Assembly: GCA_025353585.1 (NCBI GenBank)
Contig: JANXOM010000013.1
Location: 62,001 to 126,000 of the forward strand
Length of the DNA stretch: 64,000 nucleotides
From: Deltaproteobacteria bacterium
GTDB lineage: Bacteria > Myxococcota_A > Polyangia > Haliangiales > Haliangiaceae
Direction: 5' to 3'
Part shown: positions 1 through 7,775 of the stretch, piece by piece
How positions within the stretch are numbered: position 1 is the first letter of the stretch
How the letters are laid out: each line of letters begins with the position of its first letter
Program-made: the position numbers and the translations under genes
The notes under the pieces: generated by a model
Databases searched by the model: none
The model's input: only the letters and a program-made list of their open reading frames with translations
Told to the model about the DNA's origin: nothing

Positions 1-316
1 CTCGTCGCGCGTTCTCGGCCAGCAGTTCCCGCGGCCGCTACGCGATGCGATCGCCGAGCTCGTCGCCGACCTGGTCCCGCCGGTGCTCGCGGAGGCAGCG
101 CAGGCGCGCGTGGCCGCCACGCCGATCCGCTGGGCCGACCTCGGCGCACGCGCCGCGCGATCGGACGCGGAGGGCTTCGCGCTGCACGCGGCGCTCTGGG
201 AGCATGTCGGACCGCACGGTCTGCCGCGGCTCGCGCTCGCGATCGCCGAGGCGCTGGCGCCCGCGGTCACGGGCGCGCTGGTCTCCGATCTGGCGCGTGT
301 TAGCGTCTCGCCATGA
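1..316 (+). CDS. C-terminal fragment of an unidentified protein
   Basis: The reading frame is open from base 2 to a stop at 314-316, giving about 104 residues of a gene that begins before the window. It is Ala/Leu/Arg-rich and looks helical, for example RWADLGARAARSD, and shows no motif I recognise. G/C at third codon positions supports coding in this frame. Its stop overlaps the next start by four bases (ATGA), so the two genes are probably translationally coupled. No function is assigned. Confidence 0.6.
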   Translation, partial: SSRVLGQQFPRPLRDAIAELVADLVPPVLAEAAQARVAATPIRWADLGARAARSDAEGFALHAALWEHVGPHGLPRLALAIAEALAPAVTGALVSDLARVSVSP

Positions 317-702
317 AGCTGGCCGCCCTGTTCTGTCTCCTCGTTCCGTCGCTGGCGCTCGCCGAGAACCAGCTGATGGACGACAAGCAGACCGTCACCT
401 ACGACTGCGCGACGGACGCGGCGACCGACGTCGTGGGCAACGAGAACGTGATCGTCCTCCAGGGCGAGTGCGACGAGGTCAACGTCTCGGGGAATCACAA
501 CAAGATCACCGGTGTTCACGCGAAGTCGATCAACGTCTCGGGCACCGACAACGCGCTCGCGATCAAGGTGATGGACGCGGTCAACCTGACCGGGAACCGC
601 AACGCCCTGACGTGGACGAAGGCGTCGGCGAAGGACGCCGGGCCGACGGTCAACAACGTCGGCAAGGGCAACAAGATCTCCGGCGTCGCGCCGAAGAAGT
701 AG
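313..702 (+). CDS. Secreted DUF3060-type protein
   Basis: The 129-residue product starts with a clear signal peptide (cleavage likely after ALA near residue 17). The mature part has a repeating G-N-x-N-x-[IV] pattern: GNENVIVL, GNHNKITGV, GTDNALAIK, GNRNALTW, GKGNKISGV. Such short repeats are typical of DUF3060 proteins, which are predicted to form a small right-handed beta-helix or beta-roll. Two cysteines (in TYDCAT and GECDEV) could form a disulfide. It probably acts in the periplasm or at the cell surface; its ligand is unknown. The ATG overlaps the upstream stop, supporting this start. Confidence 0.8.
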   Translation: MKLAALFCLLVPSLALAENQLMDDKQTVTYDCATDAATDVVGNENVIVLQGECDEVNVSGNHNKITGVHAKSINVSGTDNALAIKVMDAVNLTGNRNALTWTKASAKDAGPTVNNVGKGNKISGVAPKK

Positions 703-1443
703 CTACGCCGTGCCGTCGGGCGGCGTCGAGTCGCCCCCACCCGCGGCGAACGCGTCGAGATCCAGCTCGAACGTCCACGTCCCGCGCTTCGTCGGCTCGT
801 CGAGCGCGGGCTTGAGCAGCTCCATGTACCTCAGCCGCGGCACCTCGTATGCGCCGAACCGCGCGAGGTGCTCGGTGTGCACCTGGCAATCGATGAGGCC
901 GATGTTCCACGCCGCGAGCTGGCGCGCGCACGCGGTGAACGCGATCTTCGACGCGTCCGGGGCCCGCGCGAACATCGACTCGCCGAAGAACGCCCCGCCG
1001 AGTGACACGCCGTAGAGGCCTCCGACGAGCGTGTCGCCGTCCCACGCCTCGATCGAGTGCGCGAAGCCGAGGCGATGCAGCTTCGTGTACGCGTCGATCA
1101 TCTCCGGGATGAGCCACGTCCCCGCCTGCCCCGGCCGCGGCACCGTCCCGCAGCCCGCGAGCACGTCCTCGAATGCGGTGTCCATCTTCAGCTCGTACGG
1201 TTGCCGGCGGATCGCCTTCTTCAGGCTGCGCTGCACGGTGAGCTCGCGCGTCGTCATCACCATGCGGGGATCGGGCGAGTGCCACAGGATCGGCAGGTTC
1301 TCCGCGTACCAGGGGAAAATGCCCTGGGTGTAGCCGAGCAGCAGCCGCTCCGGCCGCAGGTCACCGCCGAGGGCAAGCAGACCGTCCTCCGCCAGGTGGA
1401 CGGGCGGAAAGACGAGGCGGTCATCGAGCCGGAAGACCGGCAT
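703..1443 (-). CDS. aat: Leucyl/phenylalanyl-tRNA--protein transferase
   Basis: The 246-residue protein moves Leu or Phe from aminoacyl-tRNA to the N-terminal Arg or Lys of proteins, marking them for ClpS/ClpAP degradation in the N-degron pathway. Family hallmarks are visible: GIFPWY at 41-46, WHSPDPRMV at 54-62, the Gly-rich core GGLYGVSLGGAFFGESMF, and DCQVHTEHL near 185. Length matches the family (about 230-250). It converges on the DUF3060 gene with no gap and starts 41 bp from the divergent gene at 1485. No defect is seen. Confidence 0.96.
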   Translation of the reverse strand: MPVFRLDDRLVFPPVHLAEDGLLALGGDLRPERLLLGYTQGIFPWYAENLPILWHSPDPRMVMTTRELTVQRSLKKAIRRQPYELKMDTAFEDVLAGCGTVPRPGQAGTWLIPEMIDAYTKLHRLGFAHSIEAWDGDTLVGGLYGVSLGGAFFGESMFARAPDASKIAFTACARQLAAWNIGLIDCQVHTEHLARFGAYEVPRLRYMELLKPALDEPTKRGTWTFELDLDAFAAGGGDSTPPDGTA

Positions 1444-1484
1444 TCGCGCATCATAGCGCGCGATCGGAGGTTTAGAGTCCCGCG

Positions 1485-4412
1485 GTGAGCTTTCGCCGCA
1501 CCGCGATCTGTTTCCTCGTCGCGCTCGCCGCGTGCGCGCCGGTACAACAGAGGTTCCCGGACGATGTCGCGGCCGCGCTCGCGCGCGACTCGATGCGCCG
1601 CCTCGAGACCGATCACTTCATCATCTACTACGCGGAGCAGCGCGGCGCCGAGATCTCGCGCTTCGCCCAGCACGCCGAGCGCTGCGCGTCCGCGGTGCGC
1701 ACGGCCACGCTGATCAAGGACGGCGAGTGGGGGGACAAGATGGTCGTCGTCATGCCCGACGAGCCGTTCAACAACGCGTTCGTCGCCGAGGAGGGCGGCG
1801 GCTACGAGACCGTCGCCGTGATCCCGACCTACGCGACGCTCGACTTCACGACGGAGTTCGGCCTCGCGCCCGATCCCGGGCTCATCGCGTGCCACGAGCT
1901 CACGCACTACGTGCACTTCCAGCAGGTCGCTGGCTTCTGGAGGCACATGAACGACCTGTTCGGCCACCTCTACGACCCGCAGGCCGGCTTCGATCCGTGG
2001 GTCCTCGAGGGCCTCGCCGTGCACTACGAGACCACGCTGAATCCCGGCGTCGGACGGCCTGCGTGGCCGCTGTTCACGGGCATCTTCGCGGCCGCGTACG
2101 CCGGCGGCGAGCACCTCGATGGCGGTGAGCTCTCCGTGTTCAAGCGCGCGGCCGAGGCCGGCCACCACTACCTCGTCGGCGGCATGTTCATCAAGTTCCT
2201 CGCGGAGACGCGCGGCGAGAAGCAGCTGTGGGCCACGATCCAGACCCAGGCCCACGCGCTCGACGGCATCTTCTCCGCGACCAGCTTCAAGCACGGCTTC
2301 GGCACGCCCCTCGGCGCGCTGATCGATCAGTTCCGCGCGTGGACGAAGACCACCTACCCCGTGCGCCCTCGGCCGACCGCGCAGCACGTGCTCGGCGCGC
2401 TGGGTAACGACGCTCGCTATGCGCGCGGGCGCGATGGCACCGAGGCCTGGGTCGCCGACGACGTGGACCAGCCGACGCGCCTCGTCGTCCGCGATCCGCA
2501 CGGCGTCGAGCTCGCGTCGATCGGGCTCGTCGACGTGGTGCCGCCACGCCGGCTCGTCGAAGCCCAGCCGCTGCTCGTCACGGGCCTGTCGATCACGGCG
2601 GATGGCAACGAGGTGTGGCTGACCGCGCTCGACACGGGCGCGACGTACGAGGTCCCGCGCCTCCTGCGCTGGCGGCGCGGCGAGCACGCGGTCACCGAGG
2701 TGCAGCGCGACCTCGGGCCCGGCGGGTCGATCGATCCGCGCGGCGGGATCTATTACTACTGCGCGGTCGACGGCGACCGCTGGAGCCTCGCGGCGTACGA
2801 CGTGCGCGCGAACACGCGGTGGATCGTGCACGAGATGCAGCCGACCACGTACGTGACGGGCGCGCGCGTGTCGCCGGACGGGACGCGGGTCGTGGCAGAC
2901 GTCTACGACGGCGGCCGGTTCGTCGAGTGGGAGCTCGACGCGCACACGGGCGCGCAGCTCCGCGAGATCCACGGCGCCGGGGTCGAGCCGGTGTTCGACG
3001 CGAGCTACACGAGCGACGGGCGCCTCCTGTGGCTCGCCGAGGTCGCGGGGCGGTTCCAGGTTGTCGTGGAGGGCGCGGTCGCGACGGACGCGCCCTATGC
3101 CGCGTTCGGGGCGCGCGAGGCGAACGGGACGATCCGGTTCCTCGATCGCGAGGGCTGGCAGTGGGAGCTGGACGAGATCGCGTCGCCGCCGGCGCAGGGG
3201 CGGCCTCCTGTCGCGCCGCCGACGGAGGAGGAGCTCCTGGCGCGCCAGCGGTCGCGCTTCGGCTACGCGATCGATGGGCTTCCGCGTCGCCTCTCCGACA
3301 CGCCGTTCTCGATCTTCGATCACCTGTTCACGCCGCAGCTCCACGCGCTCACGTTCCTCGTCGCCACCGACGAGACGCTCGTCGGCGTGACCCTCGGCGG
3401 TGGCGACCACCTCGGCCTCCAGCGCTGGGGCCTCACCGGCTACTTCCAACCGTTCGTCACCGGCAGCGATCACGTCCATTACGGCGGCGACGCGCAGTAC
3501 CTCAACATGATGCTCGCGCCGCTCCGTATCTACGCGGAGGTGAGCCAGCTCGCCTGGGGCGAGGAGTTCAACACGAGCGATGGCCTCGCCCACGTCGACA
3601 CTCATCGCACGCGCGACGCGCTCCTCTCGCTCTCGCGCACGTTCCGCCGCTCGATCGCGGTCGCCCTCACCGGCCTCTACACGGACGACGAGCAGCGCGA
3701 GCCCGGCTTCGATCCGCTGCTCCGCCACCTCGCGGGCCCGCAGCTCGCGGTCGCGTACCGCGGCGCGGAGACCACGCGCTACACGGGTGACCGGCGGGCT
3801 CTCGAGGCGAGCGCGGCCGCCGCGTACTACCCGGAGGCCGCGTCCTCGTTCGCGTCGGACATCGTCGACCTCGGCGGCGCGCTCGGCGTCACCGCGCCGC
3901 TCCCCATCGGCCGCCGCCACACGCTGTCGCTGCGGCTCCGCGGGCGCGCGCTCGTCTCGCACGCCGAGACCGGCCTCCTCGAGCTCGGCGGCCAGAGCAT
4001 CGGCGCCACGTTCCGCAGCAACGCGAACACCTCGTCCGATCCACCCGCCTACAACGACGGGCGCTTCCCTCCGAACCTGCGCTTCGTGGAGACGCTGCGT
4101 GGCTACGAGGACTTCCCGGTCACCACCGATCGCGCCGGGATCGCGGACGTCACCTACCGTTACCCGCTCGTCATCGACCGCGGCGCCGCGTCCGTCCTCT
4201 GGATCCTGCCCTCGACGTTCGTCCGCGAGCTCGACGTCGAGGTTTTCGGCGCCGGCGCCGTCGACCAAGCCCACGAGCTCCACGTGGCCGCCGGCGGCGC
4301 GCTCACGCTGAGCCTGGCCCTGTGGCGGCAGTCGTTCTATGTCATCTACCAGGTCGCGCGCCGCGTCCGCGACGACGATGCCCTGGTCCAGCTGGTCGGC
4401 GTCGGGATCTGA
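1485..4412 (+). CDS. Lipoprotein with HEXXH protease domain, beta-propeller and probable outer-membrane barrel
   Basis: The 975-residue protein starts with GTG and has a lipobox (LAAC, Cys17). A gluzincin zinc motif HELTH lies at about 137-141 and is followed by LEGLAVHYE near 174, whose Glu fits the third zinc ligand of MA-clan peptidases. Residues about 250-600 contain TolB/WD-like propeller repeats, for example ARVSPDGTRVVADVYDG. The last 350 residues alternate in the manner of an outer-membrane barrel and end in LVQLVGVGI. The likely role is a surface or periplasmic protease anchored by its own barrel. The substrate is unknown. Related bacterial proteins usually carry the protease-propeller part without the barrel (from memory, untested). 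Confidence 0.8.
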   Translation: MSFRRTAICFLVALAACAPVQQRFPDDVAAALARDSMRRLETDHFIIYYAEQRGAEISRFAQHAERCASAVRTATLIKDGEWGDKMVVVMPDEPFNNAFVAEEGGGYETVAVIPTYATLDFTTEFGLAPDPGLIACHELTHYVHFQQVAGFWRHMNDLFGHLYDPQAGFDPWVLEGLAVHYETTLNPGVGRPAWPLFTGIFAAAYAGGEHLDGGELSVFKRAAEAGHHYLVGGMFIKFLAETRGEKQLWATIQTQAHALDGIFSATSFKHGFGTPLGALIDQFRAWTKTTYPVRPRPTAQHVLGALGNDARYARGRDGTEAWVADDVDQPTRLVVRDPHGVELASIGLVDVVPPRRLVEAQPLLVTGLSITADGNEVWLTALDTGATYEVPRLLRWRRGEHAVTEVQRDLGPGGSIDPRGGIYYYCAVDGDRWSLAAYDVRANTRWIVHEMQPTTYVTGARVSPDGTRVVADVYDGGRFVEWELDAHTGAQLREIHGAGVEPVFDASYTSDGRLLWLAEVAGRFQVVVEGAVATDAPYAAFGAREANGTIRFLDREGWQWELDEIASPPAQGRPPVAPPTEEELLARQRSRFGYAIDGLPRRLSDTPFSIFDHLFTPQLHALTFLVATDETLVGVTLGGGDHLGLQRWGLTGYFQPFVTGSDHVHYGGDAQYLNMMLAPLRIYAEVSQLAWGEEFNTSDGLAHVDTHRTRDALLSLSRTFRRSIAVALTGLYTDDEQREPGFDPLLRHLAGPQLAVAYRGAETTRYTGDRRALEASAAAAYYPEAASSFASDIVDLGGALGVTAPLPIGRRHTLSLRLRGRALVSHAETGLLELGGQSIGATFRSNANTSSDPPAYNDGRFPPNLRFVETLRGYEDFPVTTDRAGIADVTYRYPLVIDRGAASVLWILPSTFVRELDVEVFGAGAVDQAHELHVAAGGALTLSLALWRQSFYVIYQVARRVRDDDALVQLVGVGI

Positions 4413-4438
4413 GCCCGGGGTCGGCGTAGAGTCCGCGA

Positions 4439-4927
4439 ATGAAGAAGCGGGTCGTGGGGTTCCTGATGGCGGCGGGGTGCGGTGGCGCGGCGATGGAGTC
4501 GGGCGGGTCACCGGCGGCGATCGAGCTCGTCGATCAGGGCTGCCTCGACCATGCGCACGAGCTCGCCGCGGCCGGGGCCGTCTTCGTCGGACCGGCCCAC
4601 GCGTCGACCGGTCCGGCGCCGATCCACGTCGACGCGACGATGATCGAGGGGCATCGGATCGCGGGCGAGAAGCACATCCATCCCGACGAACGCACCCAGC
4701 GCGCGATCCAGAAAGCCAACGTGCGGAGCACGGCGCCGTCGTTCAAGATCTGTCTCGGTGTCGACGGCGTGCCGACCGAGATCGTGGCCCTGCGCCCGAG
4801 CTGCTTCCCGCGCTACGACGAGCACATCAAGGAGCGCATGAGCGAGTGGCGCTATTCGCAGTACGTGGTGAACGGTGAGGCCGTCGCGGTCTGCACCGCC
4901 GTCACGTTCGTCTACAAGCTCGAATAG
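4439..4927 (+). CDS. Lipoprotein with TonB C-terminal-like domain
   Basis: The 162-residue product has a short N-terminal hydrophobic stretch ending in MAAGC, an acceptable lipobox. The second half matches the TonB_C-like fold seen in many myxobacterial secreted proteins: GVDGVPTEIVALRPS, then FPRYDEHIKERMSEWRYS, then VNGEAVAVCTAVTFVY. It lacks the N-terminal membrane anchor and Pro-rich spacer of true TonB, so it is unlikely to energise outer-membrane transport. It follows the preceding gene by 26 bp and may be co-transcribed. Family placement is fairly safe; function is unknown. Confidence 0.75.
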   Translation: MKKRVVGFLMAAGCGGAAMESGGSPAAIELVDQGCLDHAHELAAAGAVFVGPAHASTGPAPIHVDATMIEGHRIAGEKHIHPDERTQRAIQKANVRSTAPSFKICLGVDGVPTEIVALRPSCFPRYDEHIKERMSEWRYSQYVVNGEAVAVCTAVTFVYKLE

Positions 4928-4929
4928 CG

Positions 4930-5063
4930 GCGGAGGAGATCGCCCGCGAAGAGGCAGGTCAGACGCCGCGAATAAATCGCGGTCTCTGTCGATCGGCTTG
5001 TCGGCTCCGCCGCCGGCGCCGGCGCCTGTCCGGACGAGATCGCCCGCGAAGACGCAGGCTCAG
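4930..5063 (+). repeat. Dispersed intergenic repeat, copy A
   Basis: This copy fills the gap between two convergent genes. It shares with copies at 23484-23625 and 41435-41529 the ordered blocks GCGAATAAATCGCGG, TCTCTGTCGATCGGCTTGTC, GGCTCCGCCGCCGG, then GAGATCGCCCGCGAAGACGC and a CTCAG end. Here the end block occurs twice in direct orientation (4933-4962 and 5033-5063), bracketing the core. The TGA stop of the minus-strand gene at 5060-5062 lies inside the CTCAG end. No open reading frame with normal codon use is present. Confidence 0.85.
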
Positions 5064-6328
5064 CGTCGGCGGCGCGAGAGCACGAGCGCCGGCACCACCA
5101 GGGCGAGCCAGGCGAGGCCGCCCGCGCCGCCGCCGGCCGCGCAGCCGCCGCTCACCTGCGGCGCCGGATCCTGCTCGGTCGTATCGTCGCTCGTCGCGCC
5201 GTCCTCGGTCATCGTGACCGTGACACCGAGGTTGAAGGCCGCGACCTGGGTCCCGCTGTCGGCGAGGGCGATCGGCTCGCTGATCGGCGTCTCCGTCATC
5301 ACGGAGGGAGCCATCACGTCGAACTCGACCTCGACCTCTGCGCCGACCGCGACGGCGGCGGGCAACGTGCCGAGGACCGTCGGCGACGTCCAGCTCGCGG
5401 AGTCGTAGAGCGGGCTCGCCACGCCGCTCGCGACCGTGATCTGCGTGGCGTCGGACCAGTCAGCCGTCCCGGTGTTCCGCAGCGTGAAGACGTAGTGCGC
5501 GCGCGTGCCGCTCATCACGCGGTCGGGGCCGTCCACCGTGTCGACCGTCGACGTCGCGACGTGCGAGCCCGTCTGCTGGCAGCTCGGGCCGATCGCGAAG
5601 CCGCCCGCGGGCGCCTTCTTCAGCCGCGTCTCGGTCTGCGGGCCGTAGCTGCCATCCTCGGAGATCTGGTCGTTCGGGTTGTTCGCGTTCCAGAGGCGCT
5701 GGAACGCCTCGACGTCGCGGCCGCGGACGTCGGCCGACGACGCGTGGTCGAAGTGAACGACGTCGCCGGGGACATCGTGCCGCCAGCCGTGGTTCGACAT
5801 CGCCGTGATCCGCGAGCTCCAGTTCGCGAGGTCGACGGCGCGGCCACCCTCGTGGTTGGAGCTGCCGACGTGGGCGGCGGCCGTGATGCCGCAGCGGCCC
5901 TGCAGATACCAGTGATAGAGCAGGTACTGCTGGGCGATGGTGCGGAGGGCGCTGTTGACCTGGACCGGGTTGTTCGCGGCGACCCGCTTCAGGTCATCGC
6001 GCGCGTCGGGCACCAGGTAGGGGAGCACCGCGTTGCTGGTGATCGTGATGCCGTTGCCCGCGGTGAACGGGACGAAGCCGTTCGCGTCCGTGCACGCCGA
6101 TTCCTGGGCGATCTGCGCCGAGAGGCCGATGACGACCGAGGTCGAGCAGCCGCCGCTGGTGCTGCCGTAGTCGTTGACCGTGGAGGCCGACCGGCTCTCG
6201 GAGAGCTGCGGGGACGTCGAGTCCGTGCACCCGGCGGCGGCCGCGAGGCCGAGCAGCAGCGCGCCCGTGAACAGGGCCGGGGTCGGCGACGGGACCAGCG
6301 AGCGGAAGAAGGCCGTGGACAGCTGCAT
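5060..6328 (-). CDS. M15 (VanY-like) D,D-carboxypeptidase lipoprotein with MYXO-CTERM-like tail
   Basis: The 422-residue exported protein carries a metallopeptidase M15 signature: SNHEGGRAVDLA at about 157-168 (zinc ligands His159 and Asp166) and VVHFDH at about 190-195. It should trim D-Ala from peptidoglycan stem peptides. A peptidoglycan-binding-like segment follows (EAFQRLWN to GSYGPQTETRL), then an Ig/CARDB-like beta domain. The C-terminus has a Cys-containing Gly-rich stretch, a hydrophobic helix (WLALVVPALVL) and SRRRR, a MYXO-CTERM-like sorting signal. A lipobox-like AAAGC also occurs at Cys34. The last codon lies in repeat copy A. Confidence 0.85.
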   Translation of the reverse strand: MQLSTAFFRSLVPSPTPALFTGALLLGLAAAAGCTDSTSPQLSESRSASTVNDYGSTSGGCSTSVVIGLSAQIAQESACTDANGFVPFTAGNGITITSNAVLPYLVPDARDDLKRVAANNPVQVNSALRTIAQQYLLYHWYLQGRCGITAAAHVGSSNHEGGRAVDLANWSSRITAMSNHGWRHDVPGDVVHFDHASSADVRGRDVEAFQRLWNANNPNDQISEDGSYGPQTETRLKKAPAGGFAIGPSCQQTGSHVATSTVDTVDGPDRVMSGTRAHYVFTLRNTGTADWSDATQITVASGVASPLYDSASWTSPTVLGTLPAAVAVGAEVEVEFDVMAPSVMTETPISEPIALADSGTQVAAFNLGVTVTMTEDGATSDDTTEQDPAPQVSGGCAAGGGAGGLAWLALVVPALVLSRRRR

Positions 6329-6349
6329 GTTGCTCGCACCCAGAGCAAC
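6329..6349 (-). promoter_or_regulatory. Stem-loop abutting the start codon of the M15 peptidase gene
   Basis: GTTGCTC and GAGCAAC form a perfect 7-bp inverted repeat with a 7-nt loop ending one base before the ATG at 6328. In the mRNA it would cover the usual ribosome-binding region, where no good Shine-Dalgarno sequence is seen. It could tune translation or be a protein-binding dyad. The rest of the divergent gap (6350-6668, about 320 bp) must hold promoters for both genes, but I see no confident -35/-10 pair and no gene. Confidence 0.35.
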
Positions 6350-6668
6350 TGTCGGGCCGCCGCCACGTGCGCGGCGCCCGTGCGCGAGTCGTGCAAGAAC
6401 GTGCGCGCCGTCGATCCCTCCCTGCGCGTGGAGCCCCGTGGACTGCGCCGTCAGGACGCCCGCGCCGGATGTGTGCAGAGGGAGTGCATCTCGGCTGGCT
6501 GCACATCGCCGTGGGCAGTGGGACTGGCGGCAGCAAGGCCGGGGGCCTGGAGTTGCCAGGGGCGAGCGCGTCTTTTCGTCGGATGGTCGGACCGGGGGTT
6601 CCCATTCCGGCGGGCTCGCGTGTCTGGACAGAACAACCCTACGCCTTCGCCTACCTCACGAGGACCGC

Positions 6669-7718
6669 ATGACCTTCTCCAAGACCCAGACCCTCAAGCT
6701 CGGCTTCGCCGCCCTCATCTTTGTCTTCGCCCCCGCCGCGAACTGCGACGGCGGCGACCGCAACCAGGGCGATGGCACCTGCCCCGCCGGGAACATCTGC
6801 TCCGGGGATACGCCGGACGGCCTCGACTTCGTCGCGCCCGTCATCGGCGAGGGCTTCTTCGACGACGGCGAGGTCAAGATCATCGCCGCCGGCGGGACCG
6901 AGACGATCCACCTCGAGCACACCGACGGTGGCGTCTTCGAGCTCCCGTACAACGCGAAGGTCACCGGGCCCGCCGCCACGGTCGCGAGCTCGGCGGACGG
7001 CACGCTCGTCCTCCGCGGGGCCGCGACCTCGTCGACGCTCGCGGCGGACCTGCGCATCACGGATCCGTCCGACGGCGCGCTCTACGACAAGATCGGCGTC
7101 TCGGTGCGGCCGGTCCACGCCGCGAAGCTCGCGCTCTCGCTCTCCGAAGGGCTCGCGGACCTCCAGGACGGAACGCCGATGCTGTTCGCGCCCGGTGGCG
7201 GCGGCGTCGTGAGCCTCCTCGGCGCGTCCGACTCGCCGCTGCTCGACGATTCGCTGCAGCTCACGGGCACCGGCATCACGCAGAGCAGCTGGGACCGCTT
7301 CGTCGTCGGGTCGCTCCCCGCCGGCTCGCACACGTTGACCGCGACGTCGGCGGGCACGGCGTTCCCGCTGACCTTCGAGGTCGCGGCCGCGCCCGATCGT
7401 CTGGCGGTGTCGTCCGTCGCCGCCGCGACCGTCGCCGTCGATAGCGCCAGCCTCGTGTGCTTCCAGTCGTTCCTCGGCGCGCGCTACATCCACGTGAAGT
7501 GGTCATTCTCCGCCGACAACGCGGACCTGAAGGACGCCGCGTTCGAGGGTTGCGTGACCGTCTCGCCGCGCGCCGTCGGCCAGGTCGTCCTCCACGCGCA
7601 CGGCGGCACGCTCGCGCTCGACACCACGATCACGGTGACGGCCGCGCAGCACCTCCGACGCACGCCTGCGCCGCGCGGCTCGCTCGGCGACCGTGCGGCG
7701 GCGACCCCCGCGGACTGA
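6669..7718 (+). CDS. Exported protein of unknown function
   Basis: The 349-residue product starts at the ATG after GAGGACCGC. It has a signal peptide ending FAPAANC, where the Asn before Cys is atypical for a lipobox, so either lipidation or ordinary cleavage is possible. The mature start is Cys/Gly/Asp-rich (GDGTCPAGNICSGDTPDG). The remainder is all-beta in character with Ala/Thr/Val-rich repeats, suggesting tandem Ig-like modules. Two cysteines near the C-terminus (SLVCFQ and FEGCVTV) may pair. The reading frame is open further upstream, but codon use and the signal peptide favour this ATG. Confidence 0.75.
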   Translation: MTFSKTQTLKLGFAALIFVFAPAANCDGGDRNQGDGTCPAGNICSGDTPDGLDFVAPVIGEGFFDDGEVKIIAAGGTETIHLEHTDGGVFELPYNAKVTGPAATVASSADGTLVLRGAATSSTLAADLRITDPSDGALYDKIGVSVRPVHAAKLALSLSEGLADLQDGTPMLFAPGGGGVVSLLGASDSPLLDDSLQLTGTGITQSSWDRFVVGSLPAGSHTLTATSAGTAFPLTFEVAAAPDRLAVSSVAAATVAVDSASLVCFQSFLGARYIHVKWSFSADNADLKDAAFEGCVTVSPRAVGQVVLHAHGGTLALDTTITVTAAQHLRRTPAPRGSLGDRAAATPAD

Positions 7719-7775
7719 ACCCCTCGACCCGGACCAGCCGCGCGCCCGGCGACGGGCCAGCCACCGAGCGTCGGG

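Noticed and set aside
1257-4511. Very long open frame on the minus strand opposite the protease-barrel gene
   Set aside because: Arg/Asp/Glu-rich, low-complexity translation caused by GC-rich antisense codons; the plus-strand frame has the domains and codon bias.
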